Shown in pieces: positions 36,441 to 48,649 of a DNA stretch of 64,000 nt. The stretch is from Equus caballus. Taxonomy: Eukaryota; Chordata; Mammalia; Perissodactyla; Equidae. The position numbers and the translations under genes were made by a program. Each line of letters opens with the position of its first letter. Within the stretch, counting starts at the first letter, position 1. Below the pieces are notes generated by a model, which saw only the letters and a list, made by a program, of their open reading frames with translations, was not told the DNA's origin and did no database searches. The stretch lies in assembly GCF_041296265.1 (NCBI RefSeq), contig NC_091693.1, positions 16,566,001 through 16,630,000 on the forward strand. Reading direction: 5' to 3'.

Positions 36441-38258
36441 TCACCTCCCCTCCTCCCGGCCAGCCCGGCCGCCCCCGCCGCCGGGCCCGTTACAGGGCAG
36501 CACCCAGTTGTTATCGTGCAGACCCAGGCGGCAGCCAGGCGTCTCGCGATCGGCTCGGCGGCAGCACATCCAGTAGGAACGTCCGTAAGGCAGGTCGTGG
36601 TGGTAGGGCTTGGGGTGCCAGCGGCAGAGCGACACGTCACCCTTCTCGTATCTCTTGCGGCACTGCTTGCAAGGGTCATCGCGGTAGAGGGGGTCGCGGC
36701 TCCAGCGCGAGTCTGTGGCCCGCACGCCAAACGCCTCGATGATGCCCTTGAAGTGGTGGCAGGTGCACTTGAGGGCCGCCAGGGCCCGAGTAGGCAGGAA
36801 GCTGAAGATCTTGACCAGCACGTGCTCGGGCAGCAGCAGCATGTACTGCCGTGGCTCGAGCAGCCTCTGGATCTTGAAGCGGATCTCCAGGAAGTCGTGC
36901 GACACGTGCCGGTACAGGCGGCACAGGGAGGTGTCCGCTGTGCCCTCGGCATCGTCTGGGCCTGGCGCGGCAGCTGGTGAGTCCGCCGGGGGTGGCTCGG
37001 GGGGCCCGTCGGGCCCACGGGACTGGAGGAAAAAGAGCTGGCCCGGCGGGGGCGGCTCCTCAGGGCTGACCGTCAGGCACACCGTCTCCTCCTTCACGTT
37101 CTTGGTGCCATCCTTGCCAAAGAAGATGCACTCGTCCACCACGCCGGTCACCACCACATCCACGTGGAAGCCTGACGCTCCGCAGTCCCGGGCAGGGGGG
37201 GGAGGGGGGGCCGGGGGAGTGTCCTCGGGCCTGGCGGGGGCCGGGGTCTCAGCCTCGCTGGCTTCATCTGCCCGAGCCAGAAGGAACTCCACATTGCTGG
37301 GGAGGGCGTCCCGAGAGGGACTGATGAGCTGGTACAGGTCACAGGTGATCTTGTCCTTGGCTCGGGCCCCGGGCCCTGGGCTGCCGGGGTAGGCACATCC
37401 GGGCCGGCCCGCGTTCCCGTTGGCCAAGCTGCCATCGGGTGCGCGGGGCTCTCGGCCGTTGGAGATCCGGAAGGCGATGCGCACCTCCCCGGGGCCTGGT
37501 CCAGGCCGCTCCTCCTTGCGGAGGCCCTTGGCCGGAGGGTTGTCCCGCTGGGCCTCAAAGTGGGCCACCGCCTCGGCTACCCGGCTGCAGTCCCCGCCAC
37601 CAGACCGCCGTTCGGACCCCAGCCCCTTGGCAGGCCCGCCCTGCTCAGCTGACACAAAGACCACAGGAGCTGGGGCGCCGGGGCGCGGGTAGCTCTGCAG
37701 GGCCAGGGCGGCCCGCTGTTCCACCAGGGCCACCATCTCAGCCACAGAGAGCAGGTCCACGTCCTCACCGGCTGAGGCTGGGGTCCCCTCAGCAGCAGGG
37801 GGCCCCTCCCGGCCCCCGGGGTCCGGCGGAGCCTTAGTGGGCTCCAGACAGCGCCTCCTTCTCTTGGCCTTGGAGCTGTCACTGCCCCAGTGCCCCTTGA
37901 CCTTCATGGAGCTGGCCCGGCTGCCCCCACCACACTGGTGGGCCACAAAGAAGGCCACCTTCTCCTTCGTGTTCCCAGGCTTGATAACATACCACGTGTC
38001 CAGCAGGACTCGACCCTCGTCGCCAGCAGCTGCTGCCGAGAGGAGCGGGGTGGGCTGGGAGGCGGGGGCCTCGGTGGCCAGGGCGGGCGGCGTGTTCTCC
38101 GAGTGGGCAGGCCCGTGCTCTGGCTCTGCCCCGCTGCCCGGCTCAGGGCAGGCTGGCGGCTTGAGGGCTGTGGACGGTGGGCGCGGCTGGTTCTGGGAGT
38201 AGGTGCCAAAGGGCCGGGGGCACCAGAGCTGGAAGGGCAGGAGGCTGCTGCGGTCCAT
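36441..38258 (-). CDS. FBXO46: F-box only protein 46 (FBXO46)
   Basis: Substrate receptor of an SCF (SKP1-CUL1-F-box) ubiquitin ligase. The human protein has been reported to control FBXO31. One uninterrupted coding exon of 605 aa (human about 603), typical of this gene. Start ATG at 38258-38256 with A at -3 and G at +4. The long N-terminal part is low in complexity (Pro, Ala and Gly rich) with conserved islands such as LLDTWYVIKPGNTKEKVAFF. The F-box lies at about 475-519 (LLPEHVLVKIFSFLPTRALA, then CHHFKGIIEAF). It is followed by a Cys/His-rich tail (C530, C533, C545, H548, C565, C566, C576, C589) ending GRAGREEGR. An acceptor (ctgtctccag) at 38337 starts this exon at 38336. Numerous overlapping frames here are compositional shadows. 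Confidence 0.97.
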   Translation of the reverse strand: MDRSSLLPFQLWCPRPFGTYSQNQPRPPSTALKPPACPEPGSGAEPEHGPAHSENTPPALATEAPASQPTPLLSAAAAGDEGRVLLDTWYVIKPGNTKEKVAFFVAHQCGGGSRASSMKVKGHWGSDSSKAKRRRRCLEPTKAPPDPGGREGPPAAEGTPASAGEDVDLLSVAEMVALVEQRAALALQSYPRPGAPAPVVFVSAEQGGPAKGLGSERRSGGGDCSRVAEAVAHFEAQRDNPPAKGLRKEERPGPGPGEVRIAFRISNGREPRAPDGSLANGNAGRPGCAYPGSPGPGARAKDKITCDLYQLISPSRDALPSNVEFLLARADEASEAETPAPARPEDTPPAPPPPPARDCGASGFHVDVVVTGVVDECIFFGKDGTKNVKEETVCLTVSPEEPPPPGQLFFLQSRGPDGPPEPPPADSPAAAPGPDDAEGTADTSLCRLYRHVSHDFLEIRFKIQRLLEPRQYMLLLPEHVLVKIFSFLPTRALAALKCTCHHFKGIIEAFGVRATDSRWSRDPLYRDDPCKQCRKRYEKGDVSLCRWHPKPYHHDLPYGRSYWMCCRRADRETPGCRLGLHDNNWVLPCNGPGGGGGRAGREEGR

Positions 38259-38336
38259 TCTGGGCAGTGGTGGCAGACAGGCAGGGGTTCACCACATCTC
38301 AGGACCTGGAGGGTGGTGGGGGGCTCCACAGGCCAC
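38259..38336 (-). other. FBXO46: FBXO46 5' UTR part of coding exon
   Basis: On the minus strand, cttccctgtctccag precedes 38336, an acceptor with a good pyrimidine tract. The 78 bases to the ATG contain an in-frame TGA, so the main ATG cannot be extended upstream. Confidence 0.7.
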
Positions 38337-39296
38337 CTGGAGACAGGGAAGAGGAGGTTGGGGAGCTGGAGGAACAGCTTGCCCTCCAAGTACCACCCCA
38401 ACTTCAACTTCCCCTGAGGACATAGACCAAACTAGACCACCAAGAACTCTAGTCCCGCCCCACGGCACAGGTGAGCAAATAGAGGGATGCAAATGGATGG
38501 GACCTGCTCTTTGAAAACCCAGAGCGTGACCGGAGCTGGCAGCTTGCTCCAGCCCCACAGACCAGCGTGCACTGCCTGCCTGCCTTCATCACGATCCAGA
38601 AGCCTCCGGCTGCCAGAACCTTTACAGGGAATCCAGAGTATCAGCTGACAGACAGCTCCTCTTTCTCTATTTGCTCACCCAGTACCAGTTCCTGAAAAGA
38701 CAGGAATTCCCAGCCCTGCCCCCAGCTCTGGCTGCTTGAGCCCGTGGAGGAAGAAACAAGGTGGGCCAGGTGGGAGAAGAAAATCTGAGATCAGAGCCAG
38801 AGAGGCCCTTAAGAAATTGGCTCTTCGCTATGTTTGGGTCACGGGGCTCTTTGAGAACCTCTTCAAGCTGGGTATCCTCACCCCAAAAAATGCACACACT
38901 GGCCCAAGACTGTGCAGGCGACCCCCTTCAACACAGCCAGACCCCTGGGATACGAAGGCCTGTTCCAGTCCAGCCTCCTCCCCGAGCTGCGCACAGGTTA
39001 AAGGGGGTTCAGAGTGGAGTAGGGTGATATAGTGCAAAACCAGGTCCTCAAACTTGGTTTCTGAACTTTCTGATTCAGGGCTGTCTTAATGAGGACCATT
39101 TTAATTTGCAATAACTTTGTGTGCATGCCCTGATCTGCAGGCAATTCTGCTACGGAGCCTGAGAGGCCCACTTTCCACCGCAGGACCAATAGGTAGCCCA
39201 TCCCTCTGTCTCAGTCTTTCCCCGGCCCAGCTCCCTCCAGACATCTCAAAACCAAAAGCCCTCCAAACCTCAAACCTTCCACATGCCTAGAGACCA

Positions 39297-39506
39297 GGGC
39301 TCAGCCAACTATGGCCCCCTGGCCATAACTGGCCCCCCGTCTGTCTTTGCGAATAAAGTTTTATTGAAACATGCTCATTTGTTCATGGCTGCTTTCATGC
39401 TGCAATGGCAGAGTTAGGTTGTTGTAACAGAGAACATATGGCCTGCAAGGCCTAAAATACTCATTTTTTGGCCCTTTAAGGAAAAAGTGTGCTCACTCCT
39501 GCAGTA
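39297..39506 (-). mobile_element. hAT-Charlie-type MITE relic
   Basis: Starts cagggctcagccaactatgg and ends in the inverted counterpart (gtgtgctcactcctgcag). Between are ataaagttttattgaaaca, tggctgctttcatgctgcaa and atggcctgcaaggcctaaa, which I recognise as a widespread non-autonomous DNA transposon. The exact family name is uncertain. Confidence 0.6.
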
Positions 39507-39770
39507 CAGACTGTCCCTCTAAATTCAGGCAATTCCACAGACACCACTAAAACCCCATTCACTTCATGGTCCTGAAGACACCCATTCAAAATCCAGACGG
39601 GCTCCAACACCCAGAGACACCAGCAACAAAGGGAGTCCCAATCCTAAAAATCTTTAGCCCCATGATCCCTAATCCCACCTACCTCTCACATACTAACAGC
39701 CTCTGCTGAAATCCCAGTTCCTTGTTTAAAAAAAATCACCACACAGCCCCTAAAACCTAGAGAAGGCTAT

Positions 39771-39998
39771 TTTTTTTTTTTTAAAGATTTTATTTTTTCC
39801 TTTTTCTCCCCAAAGCCCCCCGGTACATAGTTGTGTATTCTTCGTTGTGGGTTCCTCTAGTTGTGGCATGTGGGACGCTGCCTCAGCATGGTCTGACGAG
39901 CAGTGCCATGTCCGCGCCCAGGATTCGAACCAACGAAACACTGGGCCGCCTGCAGCGGAGCGCGCGAACTTAACCACTCGGCCACGGGGCCAGCCCCA
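39771..39998 (-). mobile_element. ERE SINE, antisense, FBXO46 intron
   Basis: Short variant lacking the gagctaacatctg block. A perfect 12-base duplication agagaaggctat lies at 39759-39770 and 39999-40010. Confidence 0.95.
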
Positions 39999-40979
39999 AG
40001 AGAAGGCTATGTTTATCACCACCAATACGTCTAAATGCCCAGGAACAGATGATAACACAGCCAAGGGCATTCTCTAGGATGCTAGCCCTCTACAACTTAG
40101 GCACCCCCTGAAATTTCATAATCAGTTCCTATCCTTATCTCCAGAATCTCAATGCCCAGCCCCCCCCCCAAATATCTAGACCCTTTGAAATCCCACTTTG
40201 AACTTCTAAACCTAAAAATATCCCCTCCAGCACAGAAGGCCCCAACCTCAAGGCACCCCTCACAGATCCCATGCCTACCACAAACGCCAACACACACAGC
40301 AATTTCCCAACCTCACAATGCCCCAAAAGACCAGTTTCCTGGAATCCTATACTCACCTCCAACTCTTTCTAAACCTCCCCATGGCCTCACTAATCCTTCA
40401 GAAGCCCCTTCACTGCAAAAGAACTCACCGAAACGCAAAAGCTCCCTAACACATGCAACTAATCCCAAATCACGTATTTCTCCAAGCCAAAGGAACCCCT
40501 AAAAGACTCCCAAAGAAACCTCACAGATGTTCTAAGAGCAGACGCGTGCTTCCTGCACGCTCTCTGGGAGCTGACTAGGGGCTGTTCTGACAATTCCTGC
40601 GAACCCTCCCAGGACTCTGTGAAGCCTGCAGTGTCACTAGTCCTGATTTCCAGATGAGGCACAGAAAAGTCAGGAGAAGTCGAGGCAGACCCGAACCCAG
40701 CCATTCTGGCCCCAGAATTGGTATTCTTAGACTGCCTACTTTGCTTCTAAGTCTCTCCGTGGCACCTCACATCCTACACCCACCCGACGCCCCAAACCAC
40801 ATAGCAGACCCCCAACAACACAACCGAACATTCCACATTAGCAAAGAGCCCAAAGCCCAACCCCAAGGCGCCCCCTAAGCTCAAGGGAACCCCACAGTAT
40901 GCCCCATACCCAGGCAAAAACTTCCCCAAGTCCCAAAGCATCGCTGAAACGCAAATTGCCCCCCAAATTTTGTAGGAGT

Positions 40980-41340
40980 CTCCCCGAAACCCGCCAATCA
41001 GCACAGGGGACCCGCGCAACCTAGACACGCCCCCCCAAGCGCCCGCCCCCGCGAGCCCCGCCCCCTCGCGGAGGGGAGCGGGTGGAGGCACACACGCATG
41101 CGCAGAGGCGGAGAGGGCCCGCCCCCACCCTCCTTCCCTCCGGCCGCCGTGCGGGCGGGCGCGCAACTCGCTTCTCTCCGCCCCTTTGTTGACAGACGCG
41201 CGCGTGACGCCCGCAGCCAATGAGCGACCGCCGTTCGGGGCCGTGCCCATATAAGGAAGGCCTTGGCGAAGGGGCCCAACTTCGAAAGAGGGAGGAGTAG
41301 GCGAGAGACGACGAGGTGGGCGTGGAAACAGCCGAGGGTA
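40980..41340. promoter_or_regulatory. CpG-island promoter, gene not identified
   Basis: Dense CpG with CCAAT boxes at 40994-40998 and 41217-41221, an NRF1-type site CGCATGCGCA at 41095-41104 and an exact CArG box CCATATAAGG at 41247-41256 that could also serve as a TATA element. On the plus strand a start near 41280 would lead to a good donor (ccgagg|gtaaga, GT at 41338). It may drive an antisense or intronic transcript, or be an alternative FBXO46 promoter. Confidence 0.6.
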
Positions 41341-44300
41341 AGAGAGCGAGGAGCAATTCGCAACTTCCTGCTAAACGGAGGAACGAGGCCAGGGCAAAGG
41401 CCAGGGCCTTCAAAGAGAGGTTTATTACGCGACGTTCCCTCCGAACAGGAGTCCTGATTGACAGTTGAGATTTAAAGGGCCAAGCAGCTCCCGGGCTGAG
41501 ACTCCAGGGCGGAAGGAAGCGGGCAAGATCTGAGAGTGCCCACCTTTAGCTGGGAACCCTGGGGGTCGAGATTTCCTGCGGGGGGGGGAAACTGGGCAGC
41601 GGGATCCCCTCACCCTGAAAAACAAATGGGCAGAACCCTGCGACGGCTCCCGCGGCGCTGAGTCTAAGCCCCTGGGCTTGGCATTCAAGGCTCAGGCTGC
41701 GTGCCCAAAGGACCCCCAGTTCAGCCTTTCCAACCAGGAGCCTCCAATGCGACTCCGACTTGGTACAAGAAAAGAATATGAAAGGCCTCAATAATGACTT
41801 TTTAATATTGACTACCTGTTAAAATAATATTTAGGATATAATTTAACAAAATATTTAAAATTAACTTCACCTCTTTGACTTGTGGCTACTAGAGTTTAAA
41901 TTATACAGGCGGCTCACATTATATTCTATTGAACGCACTGGTCTACATCCTTTCAATGCCAGGCCAATTCAAGACACACCCACAGGTGGCCCCACTGCAG
42001 GTACCTGTTGGGACATCACCTGTGCCCCCAGCACCCTGTCCCAGCCTTGCCTGCTTGCGACCATCCCACACATCACAGCCAGAGGGTCTGCTTAAATCAG
42101 AAAGCAGACCCTGTCCCTACCTACTCAGAACCTGCCATGACTCCCTAGTGCCCTTGGGGAAAAGCCCTGGTACCCAACTTGTCCAGCCTCACCCCTCCCA
42201 ATTCCGCCACACCCCCAGTGGACCCAGGCGGGCACCTGGTCTGGCATAGAGAGTAGTTAGAGTACTCGGGCCTCAGCTGGTCCTGAGTAGACTAGGAGCT
42301 GGTCTCATCTCCACTGTATGGATGAAGAAACTGAGGCAGGACAGGTGGCCGAACCAGCCCAAGGTCACCCAGAACCGGTGTGAGCTGGAACAGGGATAAG
42401 AGCCCAGGAATCCAATTCCAGATTACTGCACTGTTGTTTCCCTATATATTCTCAGGGTCTCAGCTCAGCCACCCCCACCTCCAAGAAGCTAACCCCCTCC
42501 CCAACCCCGGGGTCAGGCTCCCACACTGGCCTAGTTGCTTTCTAATCCTCAGAGTCACCAAGCTCTGCCCTTCCATGGTCTTTGCATTTGCTGTTCCCGC
42601 TGACTTGAATGCCTTCCCCCCAGAGCTCCACGTGGCTCGACTCCTTATTTCATTTGGGTCTTTGCTCGAATGTAACTTTAACAGAGAGACGTCCCCTGAG
42701 GACATTCTTGGAAACCACCCACTTGCTCAGAGGGGGACCTCTGGGTTTCCTCCTCCCAGCTCTGGTCATCACTGTCTAGGGATGGATCCGTCTCCTCCAC
42801 TGGACTGTGAACCCCCTGATGGGGGGTGGAGGTGGGGGGGAGGAAGGGCCAGAGAGATCGTGGTCATCACGGTGTCCCCCGCAGGACTGCCCCAACCCAA
42901 GCTCCCTGCCCTGAGGCTCCACATCCTAATGGCAGTGTAAACTCTGTTTCACACCCAGGTTGTCTGTGTCCCAGCCAGCAGGGTCACTGGAGCAGAATTT
43001 TCTAACTCCCCACAGAGTCCAGCACGACCCCTGACACTAGGTCAGCTTTCCGAGACTGCGCCACGAAGACCCATTTATCGTACAACACCATGACCCAGAA
43101 AGACTGAAAATAACAAGATGGAAAAAGCCAGACCAGGCAAAGACGAACCCAGAGACACGTAAAGGAATGACACTACCACTTAAAAAATAACAATGACAAA
43201 ACAAAAGGTATTATTAAAGACACAGATGGGGACAAAGGAAGGGAACCCACTAGCCACAAAACTTCTCAACGTATGTGAGGCTAACAACATGGCCTCAAAA
43301 GAGATGAAGCAGAAAACAAGAGAACAACAGAGAGTCTGGCAAATCCAGAGTGTAATGGGAAACCTTAACGTCTCTCTCCATGAGAGACTGGCTGAAAACA
43401 AAATTAGAAAGGACCTGGACCACAGAACCAACATCCTTGATGGAACGCCCCCAACAATAAGACAATCCACATTTTCACATTCCTGGTCTGACATTATTCA
43501 GAGGTCCTCCTGGGTGCCGGCCCTGGGCTGGTGGCTGGGGACACAGAAATGACTGTGCTTCCCAGGAAGAGCTCATGGGAAAAGGGGGCAGACGTCCAAA
43601 CAAACAATCATGACCAAAATGAATATACTGGAGAGAAAATGATGGTCGCCACAGCAGTTAACACTGAGCCCTCACTGGGGGCCTTTGCTCGAAGCGTTTC
43701 ACACATATTAACTCATTTAATTCTCACCTCGTCTCACTATTTTTAATCTCCTTTCAAGATTAGGAATCGGAGGCAGAGAAAGGCTAAGTAATTGCCCTTG
43801 GTCACAGCTTGGTGGCAGAGCTTTGAATCAAGGCCGGCCGACGCCAGAGCACACGGCGTTCACGCAGCTCGAGCAGCTTTTTACTGAGTATACCAAGCAC
43901 TTTTCGGGGATCATTCCGTTCAGTCCTCAAGGCTTTTGCACTCTCTGTTCCTCCTGCCTAGAATGCTCTTCCCCAGATAGCCACATGGCTCGCCCCCTTA
44001 CCTCCTTCAGGTTTTATTCAGAAATCACCTCCGCCAGCCCTTCTTTGATTTAAAACTGCAGCCTCCACCAAGAGCCATATGCGCTCACCATCCTCTTTCC
44101 CGATTTTTCTCCTTAGCATGCTCTGCTATCTAACGTACTATAAACTTTACTGAGAAAGTTCACTGTCGGTCTCACCTCACCACAATGAAAGCTCCCCCAG
44201 GGCCGTATTTTTGTCTAGTTTTTTCACTGCTGGATCCCCAGCTTTTAGAATAGCACGGAGCACTTGGCTACGTGCAGTGTGGTCCCCCACCCCCCCAGCA

Positions 44301-44900
44301 GCAGCCCCTGGGAAGGTGGTAGAAATGCACAGTCTCGGGGCCGCCCTTCCCCTCCTGAATCAGAATGCACTTCGACAAGATCTCTAGGAGATTCCGGTAT
44401 GCATTTAAGTCTGAGAAGCAATGTCGTAGCACATAGTAGGTGTGCAATGCACATCTGAATGAAAGGACACCGCCATGCTGTCTGCCTTCTACACGTGTGC
44501 TACTCGGGACCTCCTGGGAAAAGCTGGCTGGTTCCAGCCAAGTCCAGCTGTGGAAATCCTGCTCCCAGGACGGAGGCAAGAGACCACCTCCTCTAGGAGC
44601 TGTCCTGGTGCCCTCCCAAGTGACGTGGAATCTCTTCCTGCTGAGGCCGCCTCTGGCAGCACCTGTCACCCGTCACTGCTGACTGACAATGACCTGGGTG
44701 AAGGCCTCTCTCCCCTCCTTCCTGTGGCCTTCTGGAAGGCAGGGACCTCTCCTCCAAGGTGCAGCTGCTCCAGCCTCTGCACATGGCTCGCTAGCCTAGT
44801 TTAGCTCCATCCTTTCCATAGGAGCCAGAGAGATCTTTCCAGGCACAAATGGGACCACATCCCTCCCAGACTGAAAACCCTCCCACAAGGTGCAAGGTTG
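41340..44900. repeat. FBXO46: FBXO46 intron 1, middle: old repeats
   Basis: Antisense MIR at about 42290-42430; L2-like pieces at 42545-42830 and 43900-44240 (gcctttgcatttgctg / tagaatgctcttcccc types); an L1-like relic at 43150-43490; antisense MIR at about 43650-43830; a MER5A-type hAT relic at 44270-44430. 41340-42280 has no recognised element. Confidence 0.45.
43150..43490 (+). repeat. Ancient L1-type ORF2-region relic
   Basis: The words acttctcaacgtatgtgagg, gaaccttaacgtctctctcc and acagaaccaacatcc line up in order with the L1 ORF2 endonuclease region as I recall it. It is heavily diverged and not a gene. Confidence 0.4.
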
Positions 44901-47900
44901 CAAAAAAAAATGCATGTCCGTGAACCCTTTCTCGGAAAGCTACTGGAGGATTTGCTTCAGCAAAATGAAGGAGTAAATCAAGAAAAAGAAAGCTATCAGA
45001 TCAAGGAAATAAGATGCCGTGTCTCCATAAAAGCACAAAGAAAGGAGAAAGGCTGACAATTAACAAGCTAAGTGTGCCCCTTAAGAAGCTGGAAACAACG
45101 ACAAAAGGATAAACCAAATGATAAAGTGCAGATCCCTGACTCCCCACGCTGACTCAGGTGACTCCCCTCCCCCCGACCTGGGGCACCGCCATCCCAGGAT
45201 GGCGGCTGTCAGGGTCATGCCAGCTCAGGGCTGGGCACAGAGCGCTGCCCACAGTCACACAGGAATGGGTGGCAGGACACCAGGGCTCTGCTCCTGGTCC
45301 TGCTCCTTCTGTTTCCCACCCTCGAGATCCCGCCACCCCTGCCACCAGTGCGCCCCTTTGTCCACAATCCTGATCCATCCAAACTCTTTTTCTTGGCTTT
45401 TTGGCCTCAGGGTCTCCCGGCCTCTCTCCCCTTCTCAAGTCTTCCTGTCTGAATAATAGCTCCCTAAAGAATCATCCAGGCCTCCGGATCTAGAGATACA
45501 GGATGCCAGGCATGGCCCGCCAGCACCCCAGCTCCCCCACTTCTGGGGGTGTGACCTCAGGCAAGGTGCTCAACCCTCCGTGCCTCAGTTTCCCCCACCG
45601 TAAAACGCAGATTATACCAGCACCCACCCATAGCTGGGTTCACGATTCATTGAGATCGACCCAGAGGAGCACCCAGTGCCAGCCAGGTACCGAGGGGAGG
45701 CTCAATATTCAGGGGCTGGGATTATTAAGAGAAGGTGAGACTGCCTAAGAGTTTGATAATCACTGACTGAGCCAAAAGACGTCTTCCCTCTTTATTTTAC
45801 ATTCTGAAATTAAATGGATCGCAGCCTCCCACAATAACCAAAACATGGCCCTTCTTTTGCTACTGTCGGGTACAGGGTCTCACTTATTAATTAAACTGAT
45901 ATTTACAGAGCGGCTACGGTGTGCCGGGCACTGTCTGGGCAGTGGGGATAGATACGCAGGGAAAGGGGGACCCAAGTCCTGTCCTCGTGGGGCTGACATA
46001 CTAACTGGACAGAGGCTCCATAAATACACAGTAAGCTGCAAGGTGGCAAGTGCTGTGGGGGACAAATATAGCAGAAAAGGGGGATGGAGTGTCAGAGGGG
46101 GTGGGGGGTGGTTACGATCTTAATCAAGGGGTCAGGATGGCATCACGGAGCAAGGGATGAGCCAAGCGTTTTAGAAAACCTGTGCTTTTAGGAATAATAC
46201 AGCTCTACCAGAGCCGCTAGAAATATACCATTAGACATGGTAAAAATATCATTTTGTATGAGTAAGCTTCAGACAAGCACAGGCTGAAAACACATTTAGG
46301 ATCTGAAGAAATGGCGAAATAACGTGGAAAGCAGGCACATTTTCTAAGACAAACAAATAAAGGAAAGGAAAAAAGAGTGTTCCATTACCCCCGGGCACCC
46401 AGATGTGACGACGACCAGGAACAGGCATGATTGAGAGCTTGGTAACTTTTCCGGAAACCAATAGGTTTTCAGAGACAAAGTGTTAAAAATCCATGAAAGC
46501 AAAGACAAGCAGACAGAGCTGGCAGGAGGGGCTGAAAATGAATCAATAACAGAGAACTCAAACCTGAAAAATGCGGGGCCAATGCCACCAGAGCCGCAAG
46601 ATGGTCCTAGCACTGTGACGACGGCAAGCTCCCCAAGGGCAGGGTGTGGACTACTCCTAGAAGGGACCCCAACTTTCCAGAAGAGGAAATGGAGGCCCAG
46701 AGAGGTTAAGTGACTTGCCCAAAGTCACACCGCTGATGGGTGATGAAGTCAGGATTTAAATCTGGGTGTTCTGGCTCCAGAGTATGTACTCAATACATTT
46801 TTCTTGAAAGAATAAAAATCACAAAAAGACCTCCCACTTATGGAGAGCTTCACGTGCACTAGGCATTTGATATAGGTTACCTCATTACCTTACAAGGGCC
46901 TCATTGTTGGAATGTGGCCCCATGTTACACAAGAGAAAACTGAGGCCCAGAGTGGGAATGCAACTTGGCCAAGGACACACAGCAGCAGAGGTGAGGAACC
47001 TGAACCTATCTGAAGCCAATACTTTTAATCATAAGCTTTCCTCGCAAAGTCAGAGAACTTATGACTTAAACTCCCGAAGCCTCATGGCAAAGAACCAAAC
47101 CGTTTCAAGAGGAATTACAAAGTTGCCAAGCTTCCCCGGGAGGTCAAAATGACCCAAAGGTGGGGGGGGGGGGGAACCACACAGTGGGTAGAAATAATTC
47201 CTATTCACGGAAATACCTGGAGTCGGGCCAGGCTGGGCATGGGCAAGTGAATTATTTATACTTGGCTGCGGAGACGGATGGGGACAGATGGAGTTTCTGG
47301 GCACCCCCTCAGGGAGTCACCCTTGGACTTGGGAGCCCAGCAGCAGAGAGTGGGGAACTAGAAGAGTCAGGATATGGGGGCAACCTGGGAGAGAAAGGAA
47401 AGGAGGCAGGCTGGCTGGCATCTCCCTCATTGGTCCCTCTCTACCTGCCTTCTCTCTCAGGTTGCAGGCTCCCACTGATGTTAAAAAAAAAAAAAAGACA
47501 AGTCATGTGTCTTCAGCACTTACTCCACTTTACAAGCTTGCCTCCCCGAACTGTCTCACCTTCCTAGGGTTACTCATCCCATCTTATAGTTGAAGGGAGG
47601 TCAAAAGACTGGCCCAAGGTCACAAAGCAAGTAAATAGCAGAACTAAAATTCAAAGTGAAGACAGCTTCAGTTCCCCAGTCGCTGCCTACTCGTGACATT
47701 GGACTTCCGCACAAGGAGAGTGAACCAAACTACGGCGGTGAAAACACAGATGCTGAGCCAGGATGCCTACGTTGGAATTGTGCGTCTGCCTTTTAATGCT
47801 GGATGACCTTGGGAAAGTGGCTTAACTTCTCTGTGCCTCTGCTTCCTTTCTGTAGAATGCAGATAATAACAGCGCCTACACCTTAGCAGTGTTGGCAGAA

Positions 47901-48640
47901 TTAAACTAGTTAATATGCACAAACAGCTAAGAAGAGGGCCAGGCACTTCCTAAACAATAAGCGCTAGCTGTAATCTACTGTGGGGAGCCCCGGCATGCTT
48001 CTGAGCTGGGATGTGCCCAGATCGGTGCCAGGTGCTGAGAAAAAAAGCCCCTGGGCTGAAAAGGAGGGAATTCATTAGCACCTGTGACCCAGTCACATTC
48101 CTGGGGTGGGGAGCTTCCCACCAACAGATCTGAGACGGAGGACTTTCTGCCAGCCACAGTAAGGATGTTATGCAGCCTCCCCTCTTCTCAGTGGCACGTT
48201 GATCCCACGATACAGAAAATGACACAGAGTTTCAGAGAGGGGAGACTTGCCCAGGTCACAGAGGAGTGGCAGAATAAGGGATCTGAATGCTGGACTGCCC
48301 ATAGAGATAACCCACTACGCTTCTCTAAATCCCACTGGAGAAATGAGTGCAAAAGGGTGTCTCTTCGGCCCCTTCTGGCCGTATGATCCTACAGTTCTGC
48401 GACTGTCTTGTTTACCGGGAGTCTCCGGCTGGACGAGGAAACTATCGCTACATCCAGACCCCTAATCTCGCGCTCCCCATCCCACCCCGAGTCCTAGAGC
48501 CTAACCCACATACCACTCTACCATTGACTTCTCTCTCCCACCATCTCAACTTGAGCTCCTGCCCCCAGTCGGATCCAGAGGCCCCAACCCACCGCATCCA
48601 CAGCTGGCCCCTCCCTCGCAGCCTCCAGACCCGCTCATTC
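44900..48640. repeat. FBXO46: FBXO46 intron 1, 5' part: LINE and MIR relics
   Basis: 44915-45110 and 46330-46600 look like old L1/HAL1-type fragments. MIR copies lie at about 45540-45700 and 47745-47960 (sense) and 46660-46780, 46840-47010, 47520-47690, 48200-48310 (antisense). L2 lies at about 45880-46170. A G13 run lies at 47162-47174. No exon was recognised. Confidence 0.45.
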
Positions 48641-48649
48641 ATCTAGCCC

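Larger units (their letters stand above)
38337..41000 (-). repeat. FBXO46: FBXO46 intron 1, 3' part
   Basis: 39297-39506 is a hAT-Charlie-type element (see next entry) and 39771-39998 an ERE. 38340-39290 and 40010-40980 carry no recognised gene; the latter is an unusual C/A-rich stretch (many cccca and aaacctc words). Confidence 0.45.

Noticed and set aside
36715-37837. Several long plus-strand frames opposite FBXO46
   Set aside because: Shadows of a GC-rich coding exon; no protein-like features, splice signals or homology that I recognise.
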